Assembly: GCA_039096225.1 (NCBI GenBank)
Contig: JBBPEB010000007.1
Location: 186,001 to 250,000, forward strand
DNA from: Blastocystis sp. Blastoise
Taxonomy: Eukaryota > Sar > Bigyra > Opalinata > Blastocystidae
DNA: 64,000 nucleotides
Direction: 5' to 3'
Shown here: piece by piece, positions 32,582-48,368 of the stretch
How the letters are laid out: each line of letters begins with the position of its first letter
Position numbering within the stretch: position 1 is the stretch's first letter
Program-made: the position numbers and the translations under genes
The notes under the pieces: generated by a model
Seen by the model: only the letters and a program-made list of their open reading frames with translations
Databases searched by the model: none
Told to the model about the DNA's origin: nothing

Positions 32582-33737
32582 ATGTCAATTCAATGTATGA
32601 TATATACAATGACAATTAATTTTATTATTAGCAATTGTTATTGATAATGGGTCTGGGTTATGTAAGATCGGTTATTCTGGAGATGACGCTCCACGAAAAG
32701 TATTTCCTTGTGTTGTAGGACGTCCAAAGACTCCTGTTTATATGATAGGTATGGATTCAAAGGATCATTTTGTTGGAGATGAAGCTCAAAAAATGAGAGG
32801 TATTCTAGAGATGAGTCATCCTATTGAGCATGGTATGGTAACTAATTGGGATGATATGGAGAAATTATGGTATCATGCATTTTATAATGAGCTTCATGTT
32901 GCTCCTGATGAGCACCCTGTATTAATTACAGAGACTCCTATGAATTCGAAAGCGAATCGTGAGAAAATGACTCAAATTATGTTTGAATCATTTAATGTAC
33001 CTGCATTTTATACTAAAACTCAAGCAGTATTAGCTCTTTATGCTTCTGGACGAACTACTGCATGTGTGGTTGATTCTGGTGAAGGTGTAACACATATAGT
33101 ACCTATATATGAAGGTTATTCTCTTCCTCATGCTATAACACGTATTGATTTTGCTGGTAATGAATTAACAAAATATTTACAGACTTTAATGATTGAAAAA
33201 GGATATAATATGACATCAAATTCTGATATTGAGATTATTCGTGAAGTAAAAGAAAAGCTTTGTTATGTTGCTTTAGATTATTCTCTAGAATTAAAGAAAG
33301 CTTCTGAATCTTCTAATTTAGATAAATCTTATGAAATGCCTGATGGTAATATAGTTACATTAGATGATGAACGATTCCGTGTTCCTGAAATATTATTTAA
33401 TCCATCTCTTATAAATAGTGAATTTTCTGGTATACATAAAGCTACATTTGACTCTATTATTCGATCTGATTTAGATATACGTAGAGATTTATTTAATAAT
33501 GTAGTTTTATCTGGTGGTAATACTATGTTCCAAGGTATGGGTGAACGTATGCAAAAAGAACTTTCTTCTCTTGTTTCTTCTTCATTAAATGTCAAAGTAT
33601 TAGCATCTCCTGAACGTAAATATATGGTTTGGATTGGTGGTTCTATTTTATCTTCTTTATTTACATTTGCTTCTATGTGGATATCAAAAAGTGAATATGA
33701 TGAATCTGGTCCTTCTATTGTTCACAGAAAATGCTAA
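32582..33737 (+). CDS. Divergent actin paralogue
   Basis: Exon 1 (32582-32594) encodes MSIQ; the intron 32595-32631 is GT-AG at phase 1; exon 2 runs from 32632 to the stop ending at 33737, giving 372 residues. Nucleotide-binding loops are present ([48 protein letters not shown]), as is the conserved end [15 protein letters not shown]. It lacks the final Phe of ordinary actins and has many replacements in conserved positions, for example [10 protein letters not shown] where TTGxVMDSGDG is usual. It shares its intron position with the actin 1.3 kb downstream, so the two are tandem duplicates. It may form specialised filaments or be an actin-related protein. Confidence 0.9.
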
Positions 33738-34800
33738 TCAGTTGAATTCATATGTTATTAAACTATTAGGTTCATTTAAATTATTAAATAAATGTATTAT
33801 TAATTATTGTTTTTTTTGTCAACAAACATACTTTTCTTCTTTTTTTGTATAAACAAATTTTTTATTTCTTATATATATTATTATCGTATACAATAGTCAA
33901 ATGTCTTGTTTTTATACTTTTAATTTTTTATTTATATATATATATATTCTATTTGTTTGGTCTTCAATAGTATAGGTATGAATTAGAAAATTTGATTCTA
34001 CAGGAGTCCAATTTCAAAGAGTTTTAAATAGAAAATTATTGGAAGTTTAGATAGTTTCAACACGTGCGTTATTGTATACATATTTAAATACTTTTTGACT
34101 TCTTTTTCTTCATGTTAACAAAGATGAGTATATAAAATAGTGTTTTATCTTATATATTCTAGAGTTTCTAAGTAAATTTGAAACGAAATGGAATTGTATC
34201 GCAACATATGTCTTATTTTTTAAGAATTTGAATAGTAAAATCATGTATAGATGGAGTTGAGTCTATTGTATTTGCTGATTTTAAGTCATTTAATAAATGA
34301 TATACATTTGATCATTCTAATTTGAATAATTTAAACTTGATTCGTATCCTATTTAAAGTTTGCTTAATGTTTATATATTATATATGTTAAAATTATTACA
34401 AAAACTTTATTTTTTTCTTAATCAACTAAAAGAATGTTCTTTATTTATTGGAATAAACTCTTCTTCTTTGCCAAGTATGATTTTGTAAGTGACAGAAATT
34501 AGTTTTTTTAAATAAGCAAAAAAAAAAAGTGAATAAAAATGAATTCATTATTTTAGAAAAGAAAAATTTATTGTTTATTCAATAGATCCCCTAATTTTAT
34601 GTTTAATTTGATATAAAAAAAAGAAAACAACATATGTAAAAGTGATATATAAGAAGGAATATATCCTAATTTTGAGATTTTTCTATGAATCTCAATATGA
34701 ACATGTGATGAGAATTGTCAAGTAGAAAATAATAGAGTTTCAAAATAAAATAAAAAAGAGAGAAATTTCCAGGAAATATAGAAAATACAGAGATTCTTCG
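33738..34800. other. Inter-actin spacer
   Basis: AT-rich sequence with T-runs shortly after the stop (3'UTR-like). No gene recognised. Confidence 0.6.
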
Positions 34801-34814
34801 TTATATCTTTTATA

Positions 34815-35016
34815 CCCCCTGGTAAGAATTCATTTTGTATAGAGATTTCTATAATAAAAAGTCAATTTTTCAAGACGAAGACCCCAGGGATAAGGATCCT
34901 GTAAGGTCATTTATCTGTGTTTTTATACTATGATAATAAAGGTGAATAAATGTGTTTATCTTGATCACTAAACAAAAATGATAATAAAAATTAATATTTT
35001 ATCTAAATTTAAATAG
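34815..35016 (+). promoter_or_regulatory. Probable 5'UTR exon end and 5'UTR intron of actin 2
   Basis: CCCCCTG is followed by a strong donor, GTAAGAATT, at 34822, and a possible acceptor AAATAG ends at 35016, 47 bases before the actin start. CCCTGG (34817-34822) can also pair with CCAGGG (34884-34889). A leading-exon intron is the simplest reading; a small structured RNA is an alternative. Confidence 0.35.
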
Positions 35017-35062
35017 GTAGTTCATATATTCTTTAGCCTAGTTTTATAATTTAAGTTCTAAA

Positions 35063-36227
35063 ATGTCTGCTCAAGGTATGTTTATGATGATCTTTTGTAT
35101 ATGATGTTTTTTATATAGCTGTTGTCATTGATAATGGTTCCGGTATGTGTAAGGCCGGTTTTTCTGGAGATGATGCTCCTCGCGCTGTATTCCCCTCTAT
35201 TGTAGGTCGTCCTAAGAACCCTGTATATATGATTGGTATGGAAAATAAGGATCATTTCGTTGGTGATGAAGCTCAACGTATGAGAGGTGTTTTAACTATT
35301 AAATATCCTATTGAACATGGTATCGTTACTAACTGGGATGATATGGAAAAGATTTGGCATCATACTTTCTATAATGAACTTCGTGTTGCTCCTGATGAGC
35401 ATCCTGTTCTTCTTACTGAAGCTCCTATGAATCCTAAGGCTAATCGTGAAAAGATGACTCAAATTATGTTTGAAACTTTCAATGTACCTGCTATGTATGT
35501 ACAAATTCAAGCTATTCTTTCTCTTTATGCTTCTGGTCGTACTACTGGTTGTGTCATGGATTCTGGTGATGGTGTTTCTCACACTGTACCTATTTATGAA
35601 GGTTATTCTCTTCCTCATGCTATTCTTCGTCTTGATCTTGCTGGTCGTGATTTAACTGATTACATGCAAACTATTCTTGCTGAAAGAGGATATACTTTTA
35701 CTACTTCTGCTGAACGTGAAATTGTTCGTGATATGAAAGAAAAACTTTGTTATGTTGCTTTAGATTATCAAGAAGAATTAAAGAAAGCTTCTGAATCTTC
35801 TAGCTTAGAAAAATCTTATGAAATGCCTGATGGTAATATTGTTACTATTGGTGATGAAAGATTCCGTGTTCCTGAAGTATTATTCCAACCTAGTATTATG
35901 GGTCGTGAACTTCGTGGTATTCATACTGCTACTTTTGATACTATTATGAAATCTGATGTTGATATTCGTAAAGATTTATTCGCTAATATTGTTTTATCTG
36001 GTGGTACTACTATGTTCCAAGGTATTGGTGAACGTATGCAAAAAGAACTTTCTTCTCTTGCTCCTGCTACCGTTAAGGTTAATGTTGTTGTTACTCCTGA
36101 ACGTAAATACATGGTTTGGATTGGTGGTTCTTTCTTATGTTCTCTTTCTTCTTTCAATAGTTATTGGATTACTAAGAGTGAATATGATGAATCTGGTCCT
36201 TCTATTGTTCACAGAAAATGCTTCTAA
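35063..36227 (+). CDS. Actin
   Basis: Exon 1 (35063-35075) encodes MSAQ, intron 35076-35118 is GT-AG at phase 1, exon 2 runs from 35119 to the stop at 36227: 373 residues. Actin motifs run throughout: [77 protein letters not shown] and the C-terminus [11 protein letters not shown]. It is the better conserved of the two actins, and its codons (GGT, CGT, GCT, frequent C endings) suggest strong expression. The DNase-I-binding loop region reads [20 protein letters not shown], unlike the usual [20 protein letters not shown], and the same unusual pattern occurs in the upstream paralogue. It builds the actin cytoskeleton. Confidence 0.97.
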
Positions 36228-37024
36228 ACAAAGATAATCACAATATAAATTTGCTTGCGATTACAACAGCATTTATATATAATATTATAATAGATTTTTT
36301 ATATATTTAGTTTTATATACACGTTATGTATCATAGTAGTAATAATATATTATAAATTTGTATCAGTGCTTTTTTGATTGCAACATTTCAACCCTATATT
36401 AATAGTTTATTTAGTTAGTAATGCAGCATATCAAACAATAGGTATATATATATAATTTATTTATATAACTATTTGATTTTATTTTAATTTTTTTTTGCGC
36501 TGAACTATGTTTCAAGTCCCTTCTATGCTGTTGTTTTTTCTATTTTGTTTTGTTTTCATATTCTTTTCAATTATATTTCAATACTATTTTTAAATATTTT
36601 CATTTTATTAAACAATCTCTATTTTTTTTTCTCCTTATTACTACATTATTTACTCTTATTTTTCAATAGAATTAGTCACGTTTAATGTAATTATATAATC
36701 CGGTGAAATCATTAACATATTCATTTTTATGTTTTGTTTTATTATTAATTTTAAATACTATATACTCGATAAACAACTTTTAGAATTCAAATTCTTGATT
36801 TTTTTAAATACATTTTTTTTTTATTAAAAAATTTAAAGACAAAATTAATAATCGTGAATATTTAACAGAAATCTGTTGAAGAATTATGTTCTTTTCTTTT
36901 TAATTTAAAAGCCAATTCTTTACTTTATTAGAAGAAAAAATTAATTTCTAAGAAGATTTATACTCAAAATAACTTTCAAAGTTTTGTTTAGAATTGATTC
37001 TTTTGAGTATTCAAGTCCATCATT
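36228..37024. other. Intergenic AT-rich DNA
   Basis: 3'UTR-like T-rich sequence after actin and the presumed promoter of the kinase. No gene seen. Confidence 0.6.
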
Positions 37025-39779
<2,755 letters not shown>

Positions 39780-40995
39780 CGATATTTATTCTATTATATA
39801 GTATTCTATTTCATATATTTTATTTTATTCAGTTATGTTTTTTTATTATTTTTTTTTATCTTTATCTTTTTCTTATCTTATAATTTTATATTATTTTTAA
39901 ATTCATTTCATAGTATATATACTTGCTTAGGGCATATATATTCTATATATATATATTAACTATATATATTCTATCTCTAAAAGATATAACAATATATATA
40001 TATTTCTATAGTATTTCTATTTTCTTTTTTATATTAGTAAAATAATATATATATCTCATTATAATAATATACTTTAAACAATTTTTTTTTTTCATTTGTT
40101 TTCAATATTATATATGTTTTGATTTTTCTAGATATCTATTTTATTTTAATTTTATTTTATTTTCTTCATTTTTGTCATATTATTTGTTAGGTCTATAGTA
40201 TATTTACACTTTTCTTTCTCTAAATCTATATATATTGTTATTTTAACTTTTTCATTTTATTTATATATTTTGTGTACATCTAGTGTTTAAATAATAGTAT
40301 CTATTATTATGTTCTTTTTTATAATATAAGTCAATTCATAGAATCATATTAATATTCTATATATATAATATTTATATAGTATCAAATTCTATTAAATATA
40401 TATATTTTTTAATTATATTTCATTTCATTTCTTTTCATATTCTGTATAGAGTGTGCTATATGTTAGTATTCACTTTTTTTGTTCACTTTTAATAATTTAT
40501 ACTCTATATTATTTAAAAATAGATTCACTATTTAAAAACACTTTAAATACATTTTTTCATCAAACCAAACAAACAACAAACAGGAACACAAAAATCAAAT
40601 TAACGATATGGCTAAGAAATAAACAAAAAACATACAAAACGCACCCGTTACAAAAAAGATAAAAAATAAACTATTGACGAGAAAAGAGAATACTCTTTCT
40701 TTTGAATAATTTGAGAAAGGAAATTGAAACATTTGATGAAAAAAGTAACAGAAACTTATAATTAAATCATAAATGAATAAGAACAATAAAATCTCTACAA
40801 AATAATAGAGAAAATGATGACAAATAATATATTATAATACGAAAAAATATATAAAAAAATTTTATAAAAAAAAATATACAGTTCTTTTAGAATAATTGAC
40901 GATTTTTGTGTTTGCTAGAATGCCTCCTAGGAAACACAACGTGACACGTTGAAAACATGCTCCTACAATACAACTGAATCATCTTGTTCATTTGA
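39780..40995. other. Intergenic AT-rich DNA
   Basis: T-rich 3'UTR-like sequence, then TA and A-rich runs. No exon supported. Confidence 0.6.
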
Positions 40996-41142
40996 TTAAG
41001 ATATATATCCTAAAATAACAAAAAATAATATGATCACAATCAAGCAGAGAGCTACACCCAACAAAACAAACAACAACGATATTAAATGAGATATATTCTT
41101 TTCTTTTCTTCTGTTAATTATTTTCTTTGATGCTGACGCCAT
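40996..41142 (-). CDS. Small single-pass membrane protein (48 aa)
   Basis: An intact frame starts MASASKKIINRRKEKN and ends TAA at 40996. The N-terminus is basic and Ser-rich; residues about 20-46 form one long hydrophobic helix (LLFVLLGVALCLIVIILFF) with almost no tail. Base composition is clearly richer in G and C than its flanks. The layout resembles short ER tail-anchored proteins of the SERP/RAMP4 or OST4 kind, but no specific family is recognised. Confidence 0.55.
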   Translation of the reverse strand: MASASKKIINRRKEKNISHLISLLFVLLGVALCLIVIILFFVILGYIS

Positions 41143-41228
41143 TCAATATAGATAAAAAAAACTAATAAGTCTCATTTATAAATGAAGAACTAATCGTGCA
41201 CTGTATAATAAAAAATTATCATGATTAT

Positions 41229-41531
41229 TTAAAACTCTTTTTTTTCTTCTTCACTCATTTTTATATACAGTTTTCCTTTGTTTTTATGAAACCTCAATGA
41301 AGAATAAGTGAAGAGAATAAGGATATTTGAATATGAAGTTAAATTAATGTAAATACAATACTGAAATGCATTCTTTTTTTGGATCTTAATGTTAGCAGGT
41401 AATTCAACTACTATCATCATAAGCAAAGGATGAATAATTGAATCAAGTATATATTCAAGTATTTTTGACGATTTCAGATGAATTTTAAGTGAATTCATTT
41501 TTTTAGGTTTTAGACTGCTTGAACCTAACAC
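41229..41531 (-). CDS. Hypothetical small protein or first exon
   Basis: A 100-residue open frame starts MLGSSSLKPKKMNSLKIHLK and continues with SKILEYILDSIIHPLLMMIV and ELPANIKIQKKNAF. The first half looks coding by composition. The second half, after AATGCATTTCA-GTATTG, may be an intron. It lies upstream of, and on the same strand as, the 48-residue protein. No family recognised. Confidence 0.3.
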   Translation of the reverse strand: MLGSSSLKPKKMNSLKIHLKSSKILEYILDSIIHPLLMMIVVELPANIKIQKKNAFQYCIYINLTSYSNILILFTYSSLRFHKNKGKLYIKMSEEEKKEF

Positions 41532-41689
41532 TTAAATGCATATCCACATGTCTAAAGTAAAACTCACTATTTTAGAAACATAGATTTCATAAATAAGTTA
41601 GAAAATATATACATAGATATGAAGCGTTTTCATAAACCTTTCGAATGTTGTGTTTACAATAAATTCCCACGAAAATGATTCTCTATGTT

Positions 41690-42357
41690 CTTATTGGTTA
41701 CTCGAAGATTGACAAGTCTACTGGTCATTTCAGAATATCAATTGAATCAAAAATTTTTTGGAAGATATTATATAGACTATCTGCCGACACTAATGTCGGC
41801 TTAAGGCGTAAGAATAAATTCTATTGGGGCATACTCTCTACCTAGCGTATAGTTAGGCGGATTCTTGATTGAGAGTCTCATCGTTGTTAATTTTTTTTTT
41901 TGTAATTTAAATTTTTTTAAAGAACTGTTTGGTGAGTTCTTGATATATTGAAACAATCCATAAACATAGATATAACTTATGACAAGAACTATTCACGAAA
42001 ATAAAACACAAACAACGTTGTTCATCTAGATTTCTCTGTTTTAATATTAGCGTTTGTTTTTCTGTTTTTCTTGGAAATCCTAAAACGACAATAAAATTGT
42101 GGTCAAAAGTATTCCCATGAATTTTTTGACGACTTAGTCTCTAATCAAATGAAATCTTTATGGGAATATTTCTGTAGTTTTTGTTGTTCTATATGTATTT
42201 AACAACCAGTCAAAATGACCGTATTCTTAATAGACTCTTGTTTTCGATTGGTGATTTACCTATGACAGAATCGATGTCATTACAGAATGGTTCTCTTTTT
42301 TTCATCATCTGCTGTTTAGGAAGAATATATTATTTTTGTATTTTACACTAGAATAAA
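41690..42357. other. Intergenic region with structured patch
   Basis: 41760-41900 has raised GC and holds the hairpin at 41783 plus further short stems. 41900-42357 is AT-rich and presumably includes the promoter of the GH3 gene. Confidence 0.5.
41783..41800. repeat. Perfect 7-bp GC-rich hairpin
   Basis: GCCGACA (41783-41789) pairs with TGTCGGC (41794-41800) around CTAA. It is followed by TTAAGGCG and a CCTA/TAGG stem. Possible terminator or part of a small structured RNA. Confidence 0.75.
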
Positions 42358-43325
42358 ATGAGAACTTTCTTATTCATTCTTCTTGTAACCTTAGCTTTTG
42401 CTCTTCCCTCTGTGGATTGCCAATCAAAACCTCAAGCTGATTACCCCTATTGTAACCCTGAACTTTCTATCGATGAAAGAGTTGATGATCTTGTCAGTAG
42501 AATGACTTTAGAAGAAGCAATTTTCCAAACTTGGTCTGAAGCTCCTGCTATTGAACATTTAGGCATGAAGTATATTTAAAGTATTAAATAAAAATTAATT
42601 AATTTAATATAGAGATTACAATTGGAGAGCTAATTGTCAACATGGTTGGTCTGCTTCTGGTGGTAAATGGTATGATTTAAAGTGGAACAATTTCCCTGCT
42701 CCTATTGGTCTTGGTGCCACTTTTGATATTCCTCTTGTATGCCTTTTTATGTGTTTTTTACAATTATTGATTTTTAATACCTTTTTTTATAGATTAAAAA
42801 GGTAGCTGTTATTACTGCTAATGAAGGTCGTGCTCTTCATAATATTCTTCTTGAAAAGAATAATGGTTCTACTCTTGAAGCTGCTGGTATTAACTGTTTT
42901 TCTCCTAATGTCAATTTATTCAGAGACCCTAGGTATATATTTTTGTTTATGATTTATAGAATATGTTTTAAGTTATATATATGTTCTTTTTAAAATAGTA
43001 TATCTATTTTATGTTTTTTTTTGTTTAAATTAGTTATATATATATAATTTTGAAAAAATTATTTTTTATATGTTTTTTTTTGTTAAAAAATTATATATAT
43101 AATATTATATATATATATATATAGATGGGGTAGAGGTCAGGAAACCTTTGGTGAAGATCCTTATTTGATTTCTATGATTGGAGGTGCTTATACTACTGGT
43201 TTACAAGTATATATATACTTATAATATTTATTAAATATTTTATTTTATTCTATATATATATATATATAGGAACATGACGGTAATTATTATAAGATTGCTG
43301 CTTGTGCTAAACATTTTGCTGTATA

Positions 43326-43403
<78 letters not shown>

Positions 43404-43560
43404 TAGGCTCATAGTGGTCCTGAAGAAATTCGTTATTCATTTACTGTAAATTCATCAGAACATGATTTATATGATACTTTCTTCCCTCAATTTGAAACTC
43501 AAGCTCGTTGTGTCAATGTCCTTCAAATCATGCCTGCTTATACGTATATATATATATATA

Positions 43561-43636
<76 letters not shown>

Positions 43637-43649
43637 ATTGTTATTATTA

Positions 43650-43685
<36 letters not shown>

Positions 43686-44405
43686 ATTGTTATTATTATT
43701 ATATTAATTATATACTTATTAGTTATTATTATTATTATTTTTATTATACTTATTAATTATTATATATATATATAGTGCCTTAAAATCAAAGGAATCTCCT
43801 GAAGGTCGTCCTGATGTAGCTAATAATTTCTTATTAGAAGAAGTACTTCGTAAAAGGTATATATATATATATATATGTATATGTATTCATAATATATACA
43901 TATATATAGATGGAATAGACCTGAAATTAGTATTATGAGTGATAATACTGCTGTTCAATATGTATAATATTTATAATCATTATATATATATAATATATAT
44001 ATATATATAGATTTGGTCAGAGTTTAATTTAACTAATAAAGTAGATGCTACTTGGATTGCTTTTAATGCTACTACGGATATTGATTTAGGTCCTGATAAG
44101 CAATTCGCTACTTATTTAATGGATAACGTTAAGAATGGTCACGTGAAAGAACAACAAATCAGAGATGCTGTTAAGAGAAGGTATATATATATTTATTATT
44201 ATTATTATTATGTTAACTAGTTATATTTCTACATATATATATATTGTTTTATTATTATTATATATTGTTTTATTATATATATATATATAGTATGAGATTA
44301 AGAATGTTAGTCGGTGATTTTGATCCTAAGGATAAAGTTGAATATCAAAATTGGGGCTATGAACATCTTAATACTCCTGAATATAAAGTATATATATATA
44401 TAATA

Positions 44406-44439
<34 letters not shown>

Positions 44440-44651
44440 AACTATACTTTGTATACTACTGAATATTATTATTAATAATACTATTAATATATATATATAT
44501 ATAGGCTGTTAATTTGAAGACTACTCAGGAGTCTCTAGTTCTCCTTCGAAATCGTGCCAATATACTTCCTCTTAATATCAAGAAATATCCTAGAATCGGA
44601 ATTGTTGGTATATATATATTTATTATCTTTTTAGAGTTTTCTTGTATTATT

Positions 44652-44690
<39 letters not shown>

Positions 44691-44766
44691 TAATAATGCA
44701 GATCACGCACGTGCTTATATTTCTATTTATGAAGCTATTCCTGATCATATATTTACAGTTAAAGAA

Positions 44767-44851
<85 letters not shown>

Positions 44852-45153
44852 ATTATTTTTTAAATATATATATATAGTCTATTGAAACTTATGCTAAAGA
44901 ACGTGGTCTTCCTACTCCTCTTTATTCCCCTGGTTGTACTTCGTCATTCTGCCCTAATTATGATGACTTCCCCGCGGTTGTTGATATGGCTAAGGATGTT
45001 GATGTTATTGTTGCTGTATATATATATATTATTATATTTTATTATATATTATTATTATATTTTATTATATATTATTATTATGTATATAGGTACTTGGTTT
45101 AGATGAGAATTTAGAAGATGAAAGACACGATAGACAAATGAAACAATGCAATA

Positions 45154-45200
<47 letters not shown>

Positions 45201-45353
45201 TATATATATATATAGATGTAGATACTCCTATGCTTGGTCTCCCTGGTTGTCAAGCTCATTTCTTACAATATCTTAAGAACTTTACTAGTGTACCTGTTAT
45301 TCTTGTTATGATTCACGGTGCTCCTATTACTATTCCTGATTTTGTGGGTATAT

Positions 45354-45384
<31 letters not shown>

Positions 45385-45446
45385 TATGTATATATATATA
45401 GATACTGCTATTGATGCTTTCTATCCTGGTCAATTTGGTGGAAATG

Positions 45447-45508
<62 letters not shown>

Positions 45509-45801
45509 CTGTTGCTGATATTCTCTTTGGTGATTATAACCCCGCTGGTCGTCTTCCTTATACTATTCTTAAGGACGATAAATATATTCTTCCTAATACT
45601 GTATATATATATATTATTATTTATTAATTATATTCTTTCATTAATAATTAAACTTGATATATATATACATAGGATTATGATTTCATTAGTACTCCTGGTC
45701 GTACCTATAAATATTTTAAGGGAGAAATTCAATTCCCCTTCGGTTATGGTCTCTCTTATTCTACTTTCCAATATACGTATATATATATATTATTATTATT
45801 A

Positions 45802-45860
<59 letters not shown>

Positions 45861-46273
45861 CTTCTGCAAGTGTTTCAAAAGCAATTATATCTCCTTGTGA
45901 TGATATTACTATTAAAGCTACTATTACTAATCTTGGTCCTTTTGATGGTGATGAAGTAATTCAAGTATATGTTTCTTCTCCTCAAACTACCTATGTTACT
46001 CCTATTCATCAACTTATGGGTTTTGAGCGTGTTACTATAAAGAATGGTGATTCTTATGCTTTCTCTTATACATTATCTGGTATTAAATATTCTGTTGTTA
46101 ATTTGGAGGGAAAGAGAGTATTTTTACCTGGAACTTATACCATATATATTGGTGGAGGTCAACCTGGTTCTTCTTCTGGTACTTCAGTTCAATTTAATGT
46201 TATTGGTTCTCAAGAATTTGAATTAACTCAATGTCCTGAACATGTACCTCAATATTTCTGTATGGATTTTTAA
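42358..46273 (+). CDS. Secreted GH3 glycosidase, beta-xylosidase/beta-glucosidase type
   Basis: About 19 exons and roughly 765 residues; joins checked are GT-AG. A signal peptide ([21 protein letters not shown]) is followed by [20 protein letters not shown], the usual start of BXL-type GH3 enzymes. The N-terminal barrel has [35 protein letters not shown] and the region [11 protein letters not shown], where Asp is the expected nucleophile. The C-terminal sandwich has [26 protein letters not shown] and [13 protein letters not shown] fibronectin-III-like domain follows ([10 protein letters not shown] ... GTYTIYIGG). It would release sugars from plant or algal oligosaccharides. Unusual points: the helix after the signal reads TWSEAP and the nucleophile motif is SDNT instead of SDCG/SDWG, so substrate cannot be set. 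Introns include 42570-42612, 42737-42792, 43543-43774 and 45777-45870. Confidence 0.9.
43322..43386. repeat. (ATT)n microsatellite in a GH3 intron
   Basis: Pure ATT repeat between the donor after the CAKHFA exon and the acceptor before AHSGPEE. Confidence 0.95.
43562..43760. repeat. (ATT)n microsatellite in a GH3 intron
   Basis: ATT repeat with a few TTA-ATT breaks fills the intron 43543-43774. Confidence 0.9.
44767..44846. repeat. (TA)n microsatellite in a GH3 intron
   Basis: About 40 TA units begin at the donor itself, so the 5' splice site is the first GT of GTATATAT. Confidence 0.95.
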
Positions 46274-46705
46274 ATAATATTGATTTCCTATGAATCTATT
46301 ATCTGTGATTTATAAATTCTTTTTTTATAAATCTATCTAACGAATAAAATGATTTTTAAAAGTCATATTTTATTTTACTTTTTTTTTTGCTTTCTACTCT
46401 ACAATAAATTTATTTTGCTGTATTTTGAGTATTATGCATATTATTTTATTCTTTTGTTCTTTTAACGAAACATTTTTTTTTGTTAAAATTATACTGATTC
46501 AATAAAAATATATAACTTCATCAGCGATAATGATACACTTCTATTTTGGAATATGTAGAAATACTTTATTGAAATATCATTTGTGATTCAATTAAGAAAA
46601 CGGATAAATTAGTAAAAAAAAAACAGGATACTTTTTGAAATAGAGAGTTTTCTTCATTCGTATCATATAAAAGCTCATTTCAATCGTTAAAGATTAACTC
46701 AGTCT
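46274..46705. other. Spacer between GH3 and subtilase genes
   Basis: 3'UTR-like T-rich sequence then a short promoter region. No gene seen. Confidence 0.6.
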
Positions 46706-47254
46706 ATGAAGATTTATTTCTTACTACTCTTTTTGTTATTTATCACAGAATGTGTTGCTATTCGTCGTTCAGTTCTACATACTTCAGAAAATATATTTCG
46801 TAGAGAATCTCAAAACAAGAATTTCTACACAGAAAAGGACGTATTATCGGATTTCACAAGATATACAAGTACATTATTCACAAATATTTCTTTAGATTAT
46901 CAAAAAGAAGAGCTTGATGTATGCTACAAGGTTTAGATATCACTTATATTGTATAGATACTGAATAATAAACAATCAAGAAAACTGACTTCATCAAATTC
47001 TCATTCTTTTGGACAATTTATTACAGTTATAGATCACTCTACAGACATAGCAAACTTATATGATGCTATTAGAAAACATGAAACGCTATTCAAAATGCAT
47101 TTCATCGGAAAATCAGATAGGATCGCTATCATTGAAGGTTACACTGACGATATAGAATCCTATCTTCTCAATAATCATTATATTCAAAAATATATAGAGA
47201 TACCACCTCTTTCAAAAGTATTTTTTTTGATTTATTTATAATGATAATAATAAT

Positions 47255-47293
<39 letters not shown>

Positions 47294-47442
47294 TTAGTAA
47301 CACATTTTCTTCAGATTCATTTAATGGGAATATTACTCTAATTTCATATTTTTCTTCCTTATTAAATATAAAGGATACTATAAAAACATCTGTTGATACG
47401 ATTCAATCATTTATTAATATATCCTGATTTATTTAAGTAATT

Positions 47443-47479
<37 letters not shown>

Positions 47480-47895
47480 ATGTATTTTATTGTATTTGCT
47501 ATTGTAATTATTATTATTATTTATATATATCCTTAATAATATACTCTTTGAGTTCATTATATTTCCCTTCATTTTCTTCTCTTTCTAATGAACTTCATCA
47601 ATATATTACTCTATTTTCCAATAATAATCGCGGGAATATCGTAAACTTATTAAAAGATATATATATTAAAAAACAATCATTTTCAAATTCTTTACATATC
47701 CTTATTATATATAATAATGATAATTATTGTTCGTATTATAAAAATGTATTATATATATATATATATTCCTTTATTTTTTACATCCCTATATATCCATGAC
47801 TTATGAAGGCTTTCATTTAAAAATAACTACAGATTCCCACGGGATTGTTCCTATATTAGCCTATTTGTCCTTACAACCTTATATTATGTCTATTA

Positions 47896-47985
<90 letters not shown>

Positions 47986-48067
47986 ATATATATAGGTAGA
48001 TATGAGCCAATAACCTTTGTTGATGAAATGAAAGAATTAAATAATAATGAAATCGATATAGATAAAC

Positions 48068-48118
<51 letters not shown>

Positions 48119-48242
48119 TATATAATTATATAATTATTTATTATATATATATATATGTAGGAAGACGTTTAAATGATCGTGTAAAGTATATAATAACCGC
48201 GGGACAAACGATAAAATCTGAAATCTATGAAAGAGGACTCAG

Positions 48243-48282
<40 letters not shown>

Positions 48283-48318
48283 GATGGAACTGGTCAAGTA
48301 ATTTGTGTTGCAGATACA

Positions 48319-48368
<50 letters not shown>

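Noticed and set aside
35292-35618. Minus-strand frames across the actin genes (also 33329-33595 and 35921-36157)
   Set aside because: Antisense shadows of conserved actin coding sequence.
45861-45870. GT-AC intron end in the GH3 gene (…TATAC before TTCTGC)
   Set aside because: A normal AG ten bases further (TTCTGCAAG) also keeps frame, so no unusual splice site is needed.
47425-47427. Premature stop making the subtilase a pseudogene
   Set aside because: An AT-AC intron at 47419-47544 removes it with matching phase, and the downstream catalytic motifs are intact.
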